64,000 nt of DNA from contig NZ_BOON01000017.1 of NCBI RefSeq assembly GCF_016863255.1, positions 62,001 through 126,000 of the forward strand, in the 5' to 3' direction. The notes under the pieces are model-generated. The model did no database searches, was not told the origin of the DNA, and saw only the letters and a list, made by a program, of their open reading frames with translations. Position numbers and translations under genes: made by a program. This document shows positions 16,581 to 24,982 of this stretch, piece by piece. Origin of the DNA: Planosporangium mesophilum (GTDB lineage: Bacteria > Actinomycetota > Actinomycetes > Mycobacteriales > Micromonosporaceae). Within the stretch, counting starts at the first letter, position 1. Every line of letters starts with the position of its first letter.

Positions 16581-19010
16581 TCAGCGCCGCAGCAGGGCCC
16601 GGTCGCGCGGCAGCAGGACCAGGCCACCGCGCTGGCACACCTCGTCGAGCTGGGCCAGCAGCGGCTCCCGGCCGGCCGGATCGTCCGTGCTCGCCGCCAC
16701 CCCGACCAGCGCCTCAACCACGTCGCGGGCGTCGTGGTGGCCGAGCAGGGCGCCGGCCGCCGACTCGAACAGCTTCGCCGCGTGTGCGCGTTCCCCGCGC
16801 GCCAGCGCGAGATATCCACCGATCATCGCGCGGGTACCGTCGGCGGCCTGCCCGGCGTCCGCCAGCGCCGCCCGGATCGCCTCCGCCTCGGCCGCCCCGC
16901 CCGACTCGGCCAGCGCCAGCCCGACCGTGCCCTGTACCCGTACCCGCTGTCCCGGGTCGCCCACCTCTGCCAGTAGCTCCAGTGCCCGCCGTCCGATGTC
17001 GACGGCGGCCGCGTACCGGCCGTCGAGCCGCGCGACCTCCGCCAGTTTGGCCAGTGCCACCGCCCGCAGCCGGGCGTCGTCGGCCTCGCCCGCCAGCCGC
17101 TCCACCGTCTCCAGGCGCTGACGGGCCGTGTCCAGGTCACCGACCCGGATGTCGTGCCACGTCAGGTCGTTGTGCGCGGTCAGGACCTGGCGCCGCCGAC
17201 CGGTACGGGTCGCCAGGAACAGGCCCGCGTCGGCGTGGCGGCGCGCGTCGTCGTACCCGCCGACCGCCTGCCACAGCCGGCTCAGGCAGGTGTGGGCGGC
17301 GATCTGGCCGCCCACGTCGTTCAGCCGGGTGAACGTCTCCAGCGACTGGCGGGCCCCGGCCAGCTCGGCGAGGCCTTCGCCGTGCTCGATGGCGAGCGTC
17401 GCGGCGCCGAGTTGCGCCCAGGCCCGTACCGCGGGGTCCGCGCCGGCGTTGCGCGGATCGTCGAGTAGGCGGCGCAGCCACCCCCGGCCCTCCCGGTCCC
17501 GACCCCGGAACCGCCACCACCGGGTCAACGAGCCGGCCAGCAGCAGCCCCGTCGACGGGTCGGCGCCCGCCGCGTGGTGCAGTGCCGCGTTCAGGTCACT
17601 GAGCAGGTGGTCGAGCATCAGGACGGCCACCGGCATGGCGGGGCCGGCCAGGTCGTCGGCGGTCCTGGCGGCGAGCCGGGCGAAGAGCCGGGCGTGCCGG
17701 GTACGCACCTCCTCCAGGTGGCCGCCCTTCGCGCAGCGCTCGAGGACGAAGTCGTGTACGACGTCGAGCAGCCGGAACCGCAGCGGCCCGGTGGCCCGCA
17801 CGCCGACCAGGCCGAGCCCGACCAGGCGGTCCACGACCGCCTCGACGTCGTGGACCGCGCCGCTGAGCAGCTCTTCGGCCAGGTCTAGTGACCACCGGCC
17901 GGCGAAGGCCGCCAGCCGTTCCAGCGCCAGTTGGTCGGTGTGGCCGAGCAGCCGGTAGCTCGCGGCGACCGCGTCCCGCAACGTCTGGCCCTCCGGCCGT
18001 CGCTCGCCGAGGTCGAGCACCCGGTGCCCGTACCGGTCGAGGATCTCGGTGAGCTCCAGCACCCGCCCGCGCGCGGCGGCCAGCTCGATGGCGAGCGGAA
18101 GCCCGCCCAGCCGGCGCACCAGCTCACCGAGGACCGGCACCTCGGCCGGCTCGACCGGGTGGCGGCGGACCTGCCGCAGCCGCTCCAGAAAGAGCGACAC
18201 CGCGGGGTACGCGGAGAGCTCCCCGAGGCTGGACGCCGCCCCGGGCGGGGGTACGTCGAGCGGCGCGACCGGCCAGGCGACGACGCACGGCAGGTCGACC
18301 GGTTGGCGGCTGGTCACCAGTAACCGAAGTCGCGGGGCGTTGGCGCGCAGCCAGGTGAGCGCGGCGGTGGTGGCCCCGGGCGCCCGGTCGGCGCCGTCGA
18401 CCATCAGCAGGCAGGGCTCCCCCGCGCACCGTTCGCCCAGCTCAGCGGCGCGGGCGACGCCGAACACGGACGCGGTGCCGGCGAGGATGTCGTCGGCCGC
18501 CGAGATGTCGGAGATCGAGATGCCCGCCACCCCGCCGGGGAACAGCCCCGCGACGTGGTGCGCCACGGCCAGGGCGAGGCAGCTCTTGCCCACTCCGGCG
18601 AGGCCGATCAGCAGGACGACGTCGTACGCGGCGAGCAGGCCGGCCACGTCGCGCAGGTCCTCGTCGCGCCCGACGAGCGGCAACGGCGGCGGCAGGGCGA
18701 TCGTACGGTGGAAACGCTCCGCCACCTCGGCGCGGCCGGCCTCGGCACCGGGGTCGTGCAGCCGGCCGCGGGCGGTCTCGATGAACCGGGTACGCGCCGT
18801 CGCGGTCAGCCCGAGCGCCTCGGCCAGCAGGTCGACGGTGCCACGCTGCGGCCGTACCGCCCGGCCGCGCTCCAGCTCGCGAACGGTCCGGACGCCCACC
18901 CCCGCCCGGGCGGCGAGCTCCTGCTGGGTCAGCCCGGCGGCACGACGGTGAGCACGCAGCACGGCGGCGAATCCGACACCCGCGGCGGGACGGTCATGAT
19001 CCGGGCTCAC
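16581..19010 (-). CDS. STAND regulator: XRE helix-turn-helix, NB-ARC ATPase and TPR-like repeats
   Basis: An 809-residue signal-transduction ATPase. Residues 10-66 form a Cro/CI-type helix-turn-helix (LTQQELAARAGVGVRTVREL). The NTPase domain begins near 108 (PLPLVGRDEDL) with Walker A GLAGVGKS at 136-143 and Walker B LLMVDGAD at about 201; LRLLVTSRQPVDLP and GGLPLAIELAAARGR are typical NB-ARC motifs. The rest is alpha-helical repeat sequence like the AfsR/SARP-associated regulators. Such proteins oligomerise on ATP binding and control transcription. The GTG at 19010 has no ribosome-binding site; TTCGCA, a 17-base gap and TAGCGT end seven bases before it, suggesting leaderless expression. No linked target is obvious. 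Confidence 0.9.
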   Translation of the reverse strand: MSPDHDRPAAGVGFAAVLRAHRRAAGLTQQELAARAGVGVRTVRELERGRAVRPQRGTVDLLAEALGLTATARTRFIETARGRLHDPGAEAGRAEVAERFHRTIALPPPLPLVGRDEDLRDVAGLLAAYDVVLLIGLAGVGKSCLALAVAHHVAGLFPGGVAGISISDISAADDILAGTASVFGVARAAELGERCAGEPCLLMVDGADRAPGATTAALTWLRANAPRLRLLVTSRQPVDLPCVVAWPVAPLDVPPPGAASSLGELSAYPAVSLFLERLRQVRRHPVEPAEVPVLGELVRRLGGLPLAIELAAARGRVLELTEILDRYGHRVLDLGERRPEGQTLRDAVAASYRLLGHTDQLALERLAAFAGRWSLDLAEELLSGAVHDVEAVVDRLVGLGLVGVRATGPLRFRLLDVVHDFVLERCAKGGHLEEVRTRHARLFARLAARTADDLAGPAMPVAVLMLDHLLSDLNAALHHAAGADPSTGLLLAGSLTRWWRFRGRDREGRGWLRRLLDDPRNAGADPAVRAWAQLGAATLAIEHGEGLAELAGARQSLETFTRLNDVGGQIAAHTCLSRLWQAVGGYDDARRHADAGLFLATRTGRRRQVLTAHNDLTWHDIRVGDLDTARQRLETVERLAGEADDARLRAVALAKLAEVARLDGRYAAAVDIGRRALELLAEVGDPGQRVRVQGTVGLALAESGGAAEAEAIRAALADAGQAADGTRAMIGGYLALARGERAHAAKLFESAAGALLGHHDARDVVEALVGVAASTDDPAGREPLLAQLDEVCQRGGLVLLPRDRALLRR

Positions 19011-19107
19011 GGTCGGAACGCTACGCAGCCGACCAATCGATGCGAACCACTTCGTCCCTGTTACGACGGCAGGATCGACAAAACACGACAGTTTATGAAC
19101 CCCGCCG

Positions 19108-20265
19108 CTACATGCCCAGCTCGCGCGCGATGATCATCCGCTGTACCTCGGACGTGCCCTCGCCGATCTCCAGGATTTTCGAGTCGCGCCAGAAGCGGCC
19201 GACCGGGAACTCGTTCATGAACCCGTACCCGCCGTGGATCTGGGTCGCCTCCCGGGCGTTGGCGACCGCCGCCTCGCTGGCGTACAGCTTGGTGATGGCG
19301 GCCGCCCGCTTGACGTTCTCCCCCGCCACCAGGCGTGACGCGGCGTCGTAGTAGGCCAGCCGGGCCGTGTGCGCCCGCATCTCCATGTCAGCGATCTTGA
19401 ACTGGATCGCTTGGAAGTCGCCGATCGGGTGGCCGAAGGCGTGCCGCTGCTTCGCGTACTTCACCGACTCGTCGACGCAGCCCTGGGCCAGCCCGACCGA
19501 GAGCGCGGCGATGGCGACCCGGCCCTCGTCCAGGGTGCGCAGGAACTGCGCGAAGCCGCGACCGCGCTGGCCGAGCAGGTTGCCGGCGGGTACGCGTACG
19601 TCGTCGAAGGTGAGTTCGTGGGTGTCCGAGGCGCACCAGCCGACCTTCGAGTACCCGGGCGCGACGGTGAAGCCCGGCGTGCCCGACGGGACGATGATGG
19701 CCGAGATCTCCTTGCGCCCGTCCGGCGTCTCGCCGGTCACCGCGGTGACCGTGACCAGCGCCGTGATGTCGGTACCCGAGTTGGTGATGAACGCCTTCGA
19801 GCCGTTGATGACCCACTCGTTCGTCGACTCGTCCAGGTACGCCCGCGTCGCGGTGCCGCCGGCGTCGGAGCCGAAGCCCGGCTCGGTCAGCCCGAACGCG
19901 GCGAGGTTCTCGCCGCTGGTGAGCTTCGGCAGCCACTCGCGCTTCTGCTCTTCGGTGCCGAACCGGTAGATCGGCATCGCGCCCAGCGAGATCGCCGCTT
20001 CGAGGGTGATCGCCACGCTGGAGTCGACCCGGGCCAGCTCCTCCAGGGTCAGGCAGAGGGCGAGGTAGTCGCCGCCCATCCCGCCGTACTCCTCTGCGAA
20101 GGGCAGGCCGAACAGGCCCATCTTGCCCATCTGCCGGACGATCTCGTACGGGAAGGCGTGCCGCTCGTAGTAGTCACCGATCACCGGTGCGACCACGTCG
20201 ACGGCGAACTCGCGCACGGTCTGCCGCAGCGCCTCGTGCTCGTCGTTGAGCCGGAAGTCGGGCAT
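19108..20265 (-). CDS. Acyl-CoA dehydrogenase (probably isovaleryl-CoA type)
   Basis: A 385-residue FAD flavoenzyme that introduces the alpha-beta double bond into an acyl-CoA. Family signatures are complete: LTEPGFGSDAGGTATRA, YSKVGWCASDTHELTFDDVRVP, QIHGGYGFMNEFPVGRFWRD and EIGEGTSEVQRMIIARELG. A GTG at 20274 is in frame, but AGG lies eight bases before the ATG at 20265, which is chosen. It follows the carboxyltransferase gene by 125 bases on the same strand; with carboxylase and HMG-CoA lyase genes close by, leucine catabolism at the isovaleryl-CoA step is the best reading. Substrate specificity is inferred from the cluster. Confidence 0.9.
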   Translation of the reverse strand: MPDFRLNDEHEALRQTVREFAVDVVAPVIGDYYERHAFPYEIVRQMGKMGLFGLPFAEEYGGMGGDYLALCLTLEELARVDSSVAITLEAAISLGAMPIYRFGTEEQKREWLPKLTSGENLAAFGLTEPGFGSDAGGTATRAYLDESTNEWVINGSKAFITNSGTDITALVTVTAVTGETPDGRKEISAIIVPSGTPGFTVAPGYSKVGWCASDTHELTFDDVRVPAGNLLGQRGRGFAQFLRTLDEGRVAIAALSVGLAQGCVDESVKYAKQRHAFGHPIGDFQAIQFKIADMEMRAHTARLAYYDAASRLVAGENVKRAAAITKLYASEAAVANAREATQIHGGYGFMNEFPVGRFWRDSKILEIGEGTSEVQRMIIARELGM

Positions 20266-20390
20266 GGCGTCCACCTGTCTCTCGTCGATCTAGGAGTAGT
20301 GGTTGTTCTGCCTTCCCTTTTGTCCCGCCATTTCTCCTGGATCGGCGGGAGGTCGGCGGCGGACCTACGGGGGGTGGCGGGACGGCGGGG

Positions 20391-21923
20391 TCAGACCGGG
20401 GTGACGCCGTGGCGGCGCCGGGAGAAGTGCCGGTCCTTGCCGGCTGCCGCCGCGAACCGGCGGACCAGTTCGCCGCGCAGGTCGTGCGGCTCGACGATCG
20501 TGTCGACGACGAGTTCGCTGGCCAGCCGGACGATGTCGATGTCGCGCTCGTACTCCTCGCGCTTCGCCGCGACGAACGCCGCCCGCTGCGCCTCGTCGGA
20601 GATCGCGGCGATCTTGTTGGCGTATACCGCGTTCACGGCGGCCTCGGCCCCCATCACGGCGATCTTCGCGGTGGGCAGCGCGATCGTGGCGTCCGGTTCG
20701 AAGCCGGGGCCGGCCATCGCGTACAGCCCGGCCCCGTAGGCCTTGCGCACCACGACACAGATCTTCGGTACCGTAGCCTCGCTGATCGCGGTGATCATCT
20801 TCGCGCCGTGCCGGATGATCCCCTGCTTCTCCACGACCGTACCGACCATGAAGCCGGGTACGTCGGACAGGAACAGCAGCGGCACGTTGAACGCGTCGCA
20901 GAGCTGCACGAAGCGGGTCGCCTTGTCGGCCGAGTCGACGAAGAGCACGCCGCCCTTGAACATCGAGTTGTTGCCGACGACGCCGACCACCTCGCCATTG
21001 AGGCGGCCGAAGCCGACTGTGAGTTCCTTGGCCCACAAGGGTTGGATCTCGAAGAAGCTGTCGGAGTCGAGCAGGCCCTTGATGTACCGGCGCATGTCGA
21101 ACGCACGCCGTTCGCTGGCCGGCACCAGGGCAGCCAGGTCCACGTTGGACGGAGCGTCCGCCGCTTCGGTCTTCGGGGGCTGCTGCGTCCAGTTCGAGGG
21201 CAGGTACGACAGGTACCGCTTGATCGTGTCGATCGCGTCGACCTCGGTCTTGCACAGGAAGTGCCCGACGCCCGACTCGGTGCAGTGCACCTTCGCGCCA
21301 CCCATCGCCTCCAGGGTGGTCTTCTCGCCGGTGACCATCTCGACCATGCGGTCGGAGCCCAGGTACATGCTGGCGTTGCCCTCGACCATCGCGACGACGT
21401 CGCAGAACGCCGGGATGTACGCCCCGCCGGCCGCGCTCGGGCCGAAGAGCGCGCAGGCCTGCGGAATGCTGCCGGACGCGCGCACCTGGTTGTAGAAGAT
21501 CTTTCCGGCCCCACGCCGGCCGGGGAACAGCTCGACCTGGTCGGTGATGCGGGCACCGGCGGAGTCGACCAGGTAGACCATGGGCACGCCGGTGGTGTAC
21601 GCGCGCTCGATGATCCGGATGATCTTCTCGACGGTACGCGCGCCCCACGAGCCGGCCTTGACCGTCGAGTCGTTGGCCATCAGGCAGATCGGCCGTCCGT
21701 CGACCGTGGCGGTGCCGGTGACCACACCGTCCGCGGGCAGCCCGTCGGCGAGGACGTTGGCGTACATCCCGTCCTCGACGAACGAGCCCTCGTCGACCAG
21801 CAGCGCGACCCGCTCACGCGCGAACAGCTTGCCCTTGGCCGCGTTGGCGGCGTGGTACCGCTCGGCGCCGCCGGCACGTACCCGCTTGCGCAGCTGCTCC
21901 AGCGCTTCACCGTCGAGCGTCAC
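20391..21923 (-). CDS. Acyl-CoA carboxylase beta subunit (methylcrotonyl-CoA carboxylase type)
   Basis: A 510-residue biotin-dependent carboxyltransferase that moves the carboxyl group from carboxybiotin to an acyl-CoA. Crotonase-fold motifs are clear: YLVDSAGARITDQVELFPG, FGPSAAGGAYIPAFCDVV, FLSDVPGFMVGTVVEKQG and VVRKAYGAGLYAMAGPGFEP; the last two form the oxyanion holes. It resembles AccD1/MCC-beta more than propionyl-CoA carboxylase. A GTG at 21929 overlaps the GGGAGG ribosome-binding site, so the GTG at 21923 with five-base spacing is used. A TetR-type operator lies just upstream (21941-21966). Its biotin carboxylase partner is encoded about 3 kb away. Confidence 0.92.
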   Translation of the reverse strand: MTLDGEALEQLRKRVRAGGAERYHAANAAKGKLFARERVALLVDEGSFVEDGMYANVLADGLPADGVVTGTATVDGRPICLMANDSTVKAGSWGARTVEKIIRIIERAYTTGVPMVYLVDSAGARITDQVELFPGRRGAGKIFYNQVRASGSIPQACALFGPSAAGGAYIPAFCDVVAMVEGNASMYLGSDRMVEMVTGEKTTLEAMGGAKVHCTESGVGHFLCKTEVDAIDTIKRYLSYLPSNWTQQPPKTEAADAPSNVDLAALVPASERRAFDMRRYIKGLLDSDSFFEIQPLWAKELTVGFGRLNGEVVGVVGNNSMFKGGVLFVDSADKATRFVQLCDAFNVPLLFLSDVPGFMVGTVVEKQGIIRHGAKMITAISEATVPKICVVVRKAYGAGLYAMAGPGFEPDATIALPTAKIAVMGAEAAVNAVYANKIAAISDEAQRAAFVAAKREEYERDIDIVRLASELVVDTIVEPHDLRGELVRRFAAAAGKDRHFSRRRHGVTPV

Positions 21924-21940
21924 GGACACCTCCCGAGACC

Positions 21941-21966
21941 GTTACCTGAACGATCGTTAGGGTAAC
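21941..21966 (-). promoter_or_regulatory. TetR-type operator before the carboxyltransferase gene
   Basis: A 26-base imperfect palindrome centred on CGATCG, with outer arms GTTACC and GGTAAC; 11 of 13 base pairs match. Its CTGAACGATCGTTAGG core (16 bases) is identical to a site ahead of the TetR gene at 27041. It begins 18 bases upstream of the GTG, so repressor binding would block transcription. Confidence 0.75.
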
Positions 21967-22013
21967 GCATCCGCGGGTGGTTGGCGAGGCGGCGGGCCGC
22001 TGTCCGGATACGG

Positions 22014-22049
22014 CAGGGGGCCGGCGTCCCGATGGACGTCGGCCCCCTG
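22014..22049 (-). terminator. Hairpin terminator after the chaplin-like gene
   Basis: A 16-bp stem with one G-U pair (CAGGGGGCCGGCGTCC against GGACGTCGGCCCCCTG) and a CGAT loop, 49 bases past the stop codon on the minus strand. It separates this gene from the downstream TetR-controlled carboxyltransferase. Confidence 0.7.
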
Positions 22050-22097
22050 GCGAGGGTGCGGGTCAGTGCCCTACGGACACCGGCCCCGCGGTACGGG

Positions 22098-23498
22098 TCA
22101 GGCGCTCGTGGCCGAGCCCAGGATGCTGACCGCGTTGCCGCTCACGTTGATCGGCGCCTGCACCGACGTCACGATCTGGTTGCCGGTGAGGGCACCGCCG
22201 TTGCCACCGGTGGTCATCGCACCCCCGGCGCCGTTGGCCGACGCGCCGCCGGCCGAAGCACCGGTCGACGAGGCGCCGCCCGCCGAGGCGATCCCCAGGA
22301 TGCTGACCGCGTTGCCGGTCGCGTTGATCGGCGCCTGCACCGACGTCGCAACCTGGTTGCCGGTACCGAGGCCGTTGTTGCCACCGGTGGTCATGTCGCC
22401 CCCGGCAGAACCGTTGGCCGAGGCACCGCCGCGGGCGCTGCTGGCGTGCAGCCCGGCCGCCTCGTTGGTCTTCTTGGCGAAGGCGGCCTTCTTGACGTTG
22501 TGCGTCTTGGCGAGGTGAGCGGACTGCGTCACGTGCTGCACCGCGTTCATGGTGTTGACCGTGCCGGCGCCGGCGCCGTAGGCCGAGCCGCCGGCGCCGC
22601 CACCGGTGTAGCCGCCACCCGCGCTGCCACCCGCGCCACCACCGGTGTAGCCGCCACCCGCGCCGCCGCCGGTGTAGCCACCGCTACCGCCACCGTTGTA
22701 GCCGCCACCGCCGCCACCGTTGCCACCGCCGTCACCGGCGCCGGCGCCACCGGCGCAACTGGCCGAGGCGTCGCCGAGGACCGCGATCGCGTTGCCGCAC
22801 AGGTTGATCGGCGCCTGGATCAGGTTGCCGATCTGGTTCCCCGTGACCGCGCCGCTGTTGGTGCCGGTCGTCATGCCACCGTTGCCGGCCGCCGAACCGC
22901 CGGCCGCCGCGCCACCGGCGCAGGAGGCGTCGGAGACGCCGAGCACGGCGATCGAGTTACCGCAGGCGTTGACCGGGACCTGCACCAGCGAGGACGCCTG
23001 GTTCCCGGTGAGCAGGCCGCCGTTGTTGCCGGTGGCCATCTCGCCGCCGTTGGCCTTCGCCCGGGCGCCGTTGGCCTTCGCGGAAGCCGCGTTGGTGCCG
23101 GCCTTGGCGGCCGAACCACCGGCGGAGGCGGCCGACGAGGACCCGAGCACGCTGACGGCGTTGCCGCTGACGTTGACCGGCGCCTGGATGTTCGTCGCCA
23201 CCTGGTTGCCGTTGCCCAGGCCGCTGTTGTTGGCGGTGGTCATGGCCTCGGTGGCGGCACCGGTCGCGGTCGCGCCGGCCGAACCGCCGCCGCCCTTGGC
23301 CTCACTGAGACCGAGGAAGCCGACGCTGTTGCCGTCCACGGTGACCGGCGCCTGGCCGTTGGTCCCGAGCTGGTTGCCGTCGCCGGCCCCGGTGTTGTTA
23401 CCGGTGACCGTGTCGGCCTGCGCCGCACCGCTGGCGACGAGCAGGAAGCCGGCGGAGAGCACACCGACGTTGAGCGACTTACGAACCCACGTCTTCAT
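22098..23498 (-). CDS. Secreted chaplin-like protein with six chaplin-type repeats
   Basis: A 466-residue exported protein. A signal peptide (residues 1-28, MKTWVRKSLNVGVLSAG then a hydrophobic core ending AAQA) precedes six 23-residue repeats of the form GNQ-x5-QAPVN-x2-GN-x2-x-V/A-LG at 41-63, 97-119, 165-187, 220-242, 380-402 and 439-461. Repeats 3 and 4 carry a Cys within the repeat and another just after it (Cys179/193 and 234/248), as in chaplins. Between repeats 4 and 5 lies a Gly/Tyr-rich stretch (YTGGGAGG units) and a Lys-containing segment. There is no sortase signal. Chaplins assemble into amyloid-like surface layers in Streptomyces; a similar role is inferred. The ATG at 23498 has only a distant AAAGG. 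Confidence 0.82.
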   Translation of the reverse strand: MKTWVRKSLNVGVLSAGFLLVASGAAQADTVTGNNTGAGDGNQLGTNGQAPVTVDGNSVGFLGLSEAKGGGGSAGATATGAATEAMTTANNSGLGNGNQVATNIQAPVNVSGNAVSVLGSSSAASAGGSAAKAGTNAASAKANGARAKANGGEMATGNNGGLLTGNQASSLVQVPVNACGNSIAVLGVSDASCAGGAAAGGSAAGNGGMTTGTNSGAVTGNQIGNLIQAPINLCGNAIAVLGDASASCAGGAGAGDGGGNGGGGGGYNGGGSGGYTGGGAGGGYTGGGAGGSAGGGYTGGGAGGSAYGAGAGTVNTMNAVQHVTQSAHLAKTHNVKKAAFAKKTNEAAGLHASSARGGASANGSAGGDMTTGGNNGLGTGNQVATSVQAPINATGNAVSILGIASAGGASSTGASAGGASANGAGGAMTTGGNGGALTGNQIVTSVQAPINVSGNAVSILGSATSA

Positions 23499-23999
23499 GT
23501 TAAGAATGGCCTTTCGGTGATTGTCGTGTCTGTTCGATCCGGATCCACGGAGTGACACCGGCAAACTCCGTACGGGCGCGGAGCATCGCCCGACGACACG
23601 CCGGTTGTGGACGTGCGCCCCGATGTTGTTCGAGTTGTGTCAGCGAGGCTGATCCGGACGACCCGACCAGCGGGCCTCCCGGTATCCCGTGATCCCGCCG
23701 GCACCGTTCCCGCCGAGGCCGCTGACGTGGTTCGTCACGGCGTCGGTCGAGTCGGACCCGGCGAGCCGGCGACAGGTACGGGCATGCGGCGACGCCGTCT
23801 GACGCTCGTCGCGCCCGACAATCGACCCAGTCATTTCCGCCCCCCGTCCGGTCACGTGCGATATGTGGCCGATGCGGGATCCGTCCCGCGTCCAGCAACT
23901 ATCACCGTATTTACGAACGAACTATCATCCATTCGGACACGCCGGACAATACGAATTGTCCCCAGGACGGGTGGATCAGCGTGCTGGCGGTCGATGGGA
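23499..23999 (-). promoter_or_regulatory. 501-base region upstream of the chaplin-like gene
   Basis: No gene seen. Two inverted repeats stand out: GGACAAT-ACGA-ATTGTCC (23944-23961), a perfect seven-base-arm operator-like site in an AT-rich patch, and ACGGAGT/ACTCCGT (23547-23553 and 23565-23571), which would form a hairpin in the 5' leader. The long leader is compatible with developmental control. A confident -35/-10 pair was not found. Confidence 0.5.
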
Positions 24000-24911
24000 T
24001 CAGCGCGCGAGCGGCAACCTGGGTCCGGCCCGCAGCACGCCGGAGGGCAGCTCCCGGCCCACGATCTCCTGGGCCATGCGGGCGACGTCCAGCAGCGCGC
24101 TCAGGTCGATACCGGTGTCGATGCCCATGTCGTGCAGCATGTGCACGACCTCCTCGGTCGCGACGTTGCCGCTGGCCCCGGGGGCGTACGGGCAGCCGCC
24201 GAGCCCGCCCACGCTCGCGTCGAACTCGGTCACGCCGAGTTGGAGCGCCGTGTAGACGTTGGCCAGCGCGGTGCCGCGCGTGTTGTGGAAATGCAGCAGC
24301 ATCGGCAGGTCGGGGTGCTTCTCGCGGACCCGGGAGACGACAGCGGCCACCCGCGGCGGCGTCGCCATGCCGGTGGTGTCGCCGAAGGCGATCCGGTCGG
24401 CGCCGTCGGCTACGACCCGGTCGACGATCGCTGCCACCCGGGCCGGCTCCACGTCACCCTCGTACGGGCAGCCGAAGCTGGTGGCGATGATGACCTCGAC
24501 GCGCGCGCCCGCCGCGTGCAGCGAATCGATCAGCACCGCGATGTCGTCCAGGGAGTCCGCGGTGGACCGGTTGAGGTTGCGCCGGTTGTGGGTGTCGGAG
24601 GCGGAGACCACGACCTCGATCTCGGTGAAGCCGGCGTCGAGGGCGCGCTGCGCACCGCGGCTGTTGGGGATGAGCGCGGAGTAGCGCACGCCGTCTTCCT
24701 TGGTGGCCGACTTCCACACCTCGTCGGCGTCGGCCATCTGCGGGATCGCCTTGGGGTGCACGAAGCTGACCGCCTCGATGCGCCCGACGCCCGTCCGGGA
24801 CAGCGCGTCCAGCAGCCGTACCTTGGCCTCGGTCGGCACGGGCGCCTCGTTCTGCAGCCCGTCCCGCGGCCCGACCTCACGGATCGACACGGCGCTCGGC
24901 ATGGCGGACAT
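24000..24911 (-). CDS. Hydroxymethylglutaryl-CoA lyase
   Basis: A 303-residue TIM-barrel enzyme that splits HMG-CoA to acetoacetate and acetyl-CoA, the last step of leucine degradation. Motifs are complete: REVGPRDGLQNE at the N-terminus (metal-binding Asp and catalytic Arg), DTTGMATPPRV, LHFHNTRGTALANV (metal His pair) and the catalytic-Cys signature GGLGGCPYAPGASGNVATEE. The ATG at 24911 has GGAGGAG six bases upstream; a second Met three codons later is possible. It follows the biotin carboxylase gene by 71 bases on the same strand and is probably co-transcribed with it. Confidence 0.94.
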   Translation of the reverse strand: MSAMPSAVSIREVGPRDGLQNEAPVPTEAKVRLLDALSRTGVGRIEAVSFVHPKAIPQMADADEVWKSATKEDGVRYSALIPNSRGAQRALDAGFTEIEVVVSASDTHNRRNLNRSTADSLDDIAVLIDSLHAAGARVEVIIATSFGCPYEGDVEPARVAAIVDRVVADGADRIAFGDTTGMATPPRVAAVVSRVREKHPDLPMLLHFHNTRGTALANVYTALQLGVTEFDASVGGLGGCPYAPGASGNVATEEVVHMLHDMGIDTGIDLSALLDVARMAQEIVGRELPSGVLRAGPRLPLAR

Positions 24912-24982
24912 CTGGCTCCTCCTCATCTCCAGTCGATGCTGCCGCCTGCCGGCGGGGCAAGCCTCCGGGGGCCGGCAGACGC

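Noticed and set aside
22098-23498. Regular GC-rich repeats considered as a CRISPR array or minisatellite
   Set aside because: The repeats are degenerate at DNA level, in frame and conserved as protein, so they are coding chaplin-type repeats.
24912-24982. Search for a small biotin-carrier gene between HMG-CoA lyase and biotin carboxylase
   Set aside because: The 71-base gap is too short and no biotinyl motif was found on either strand.
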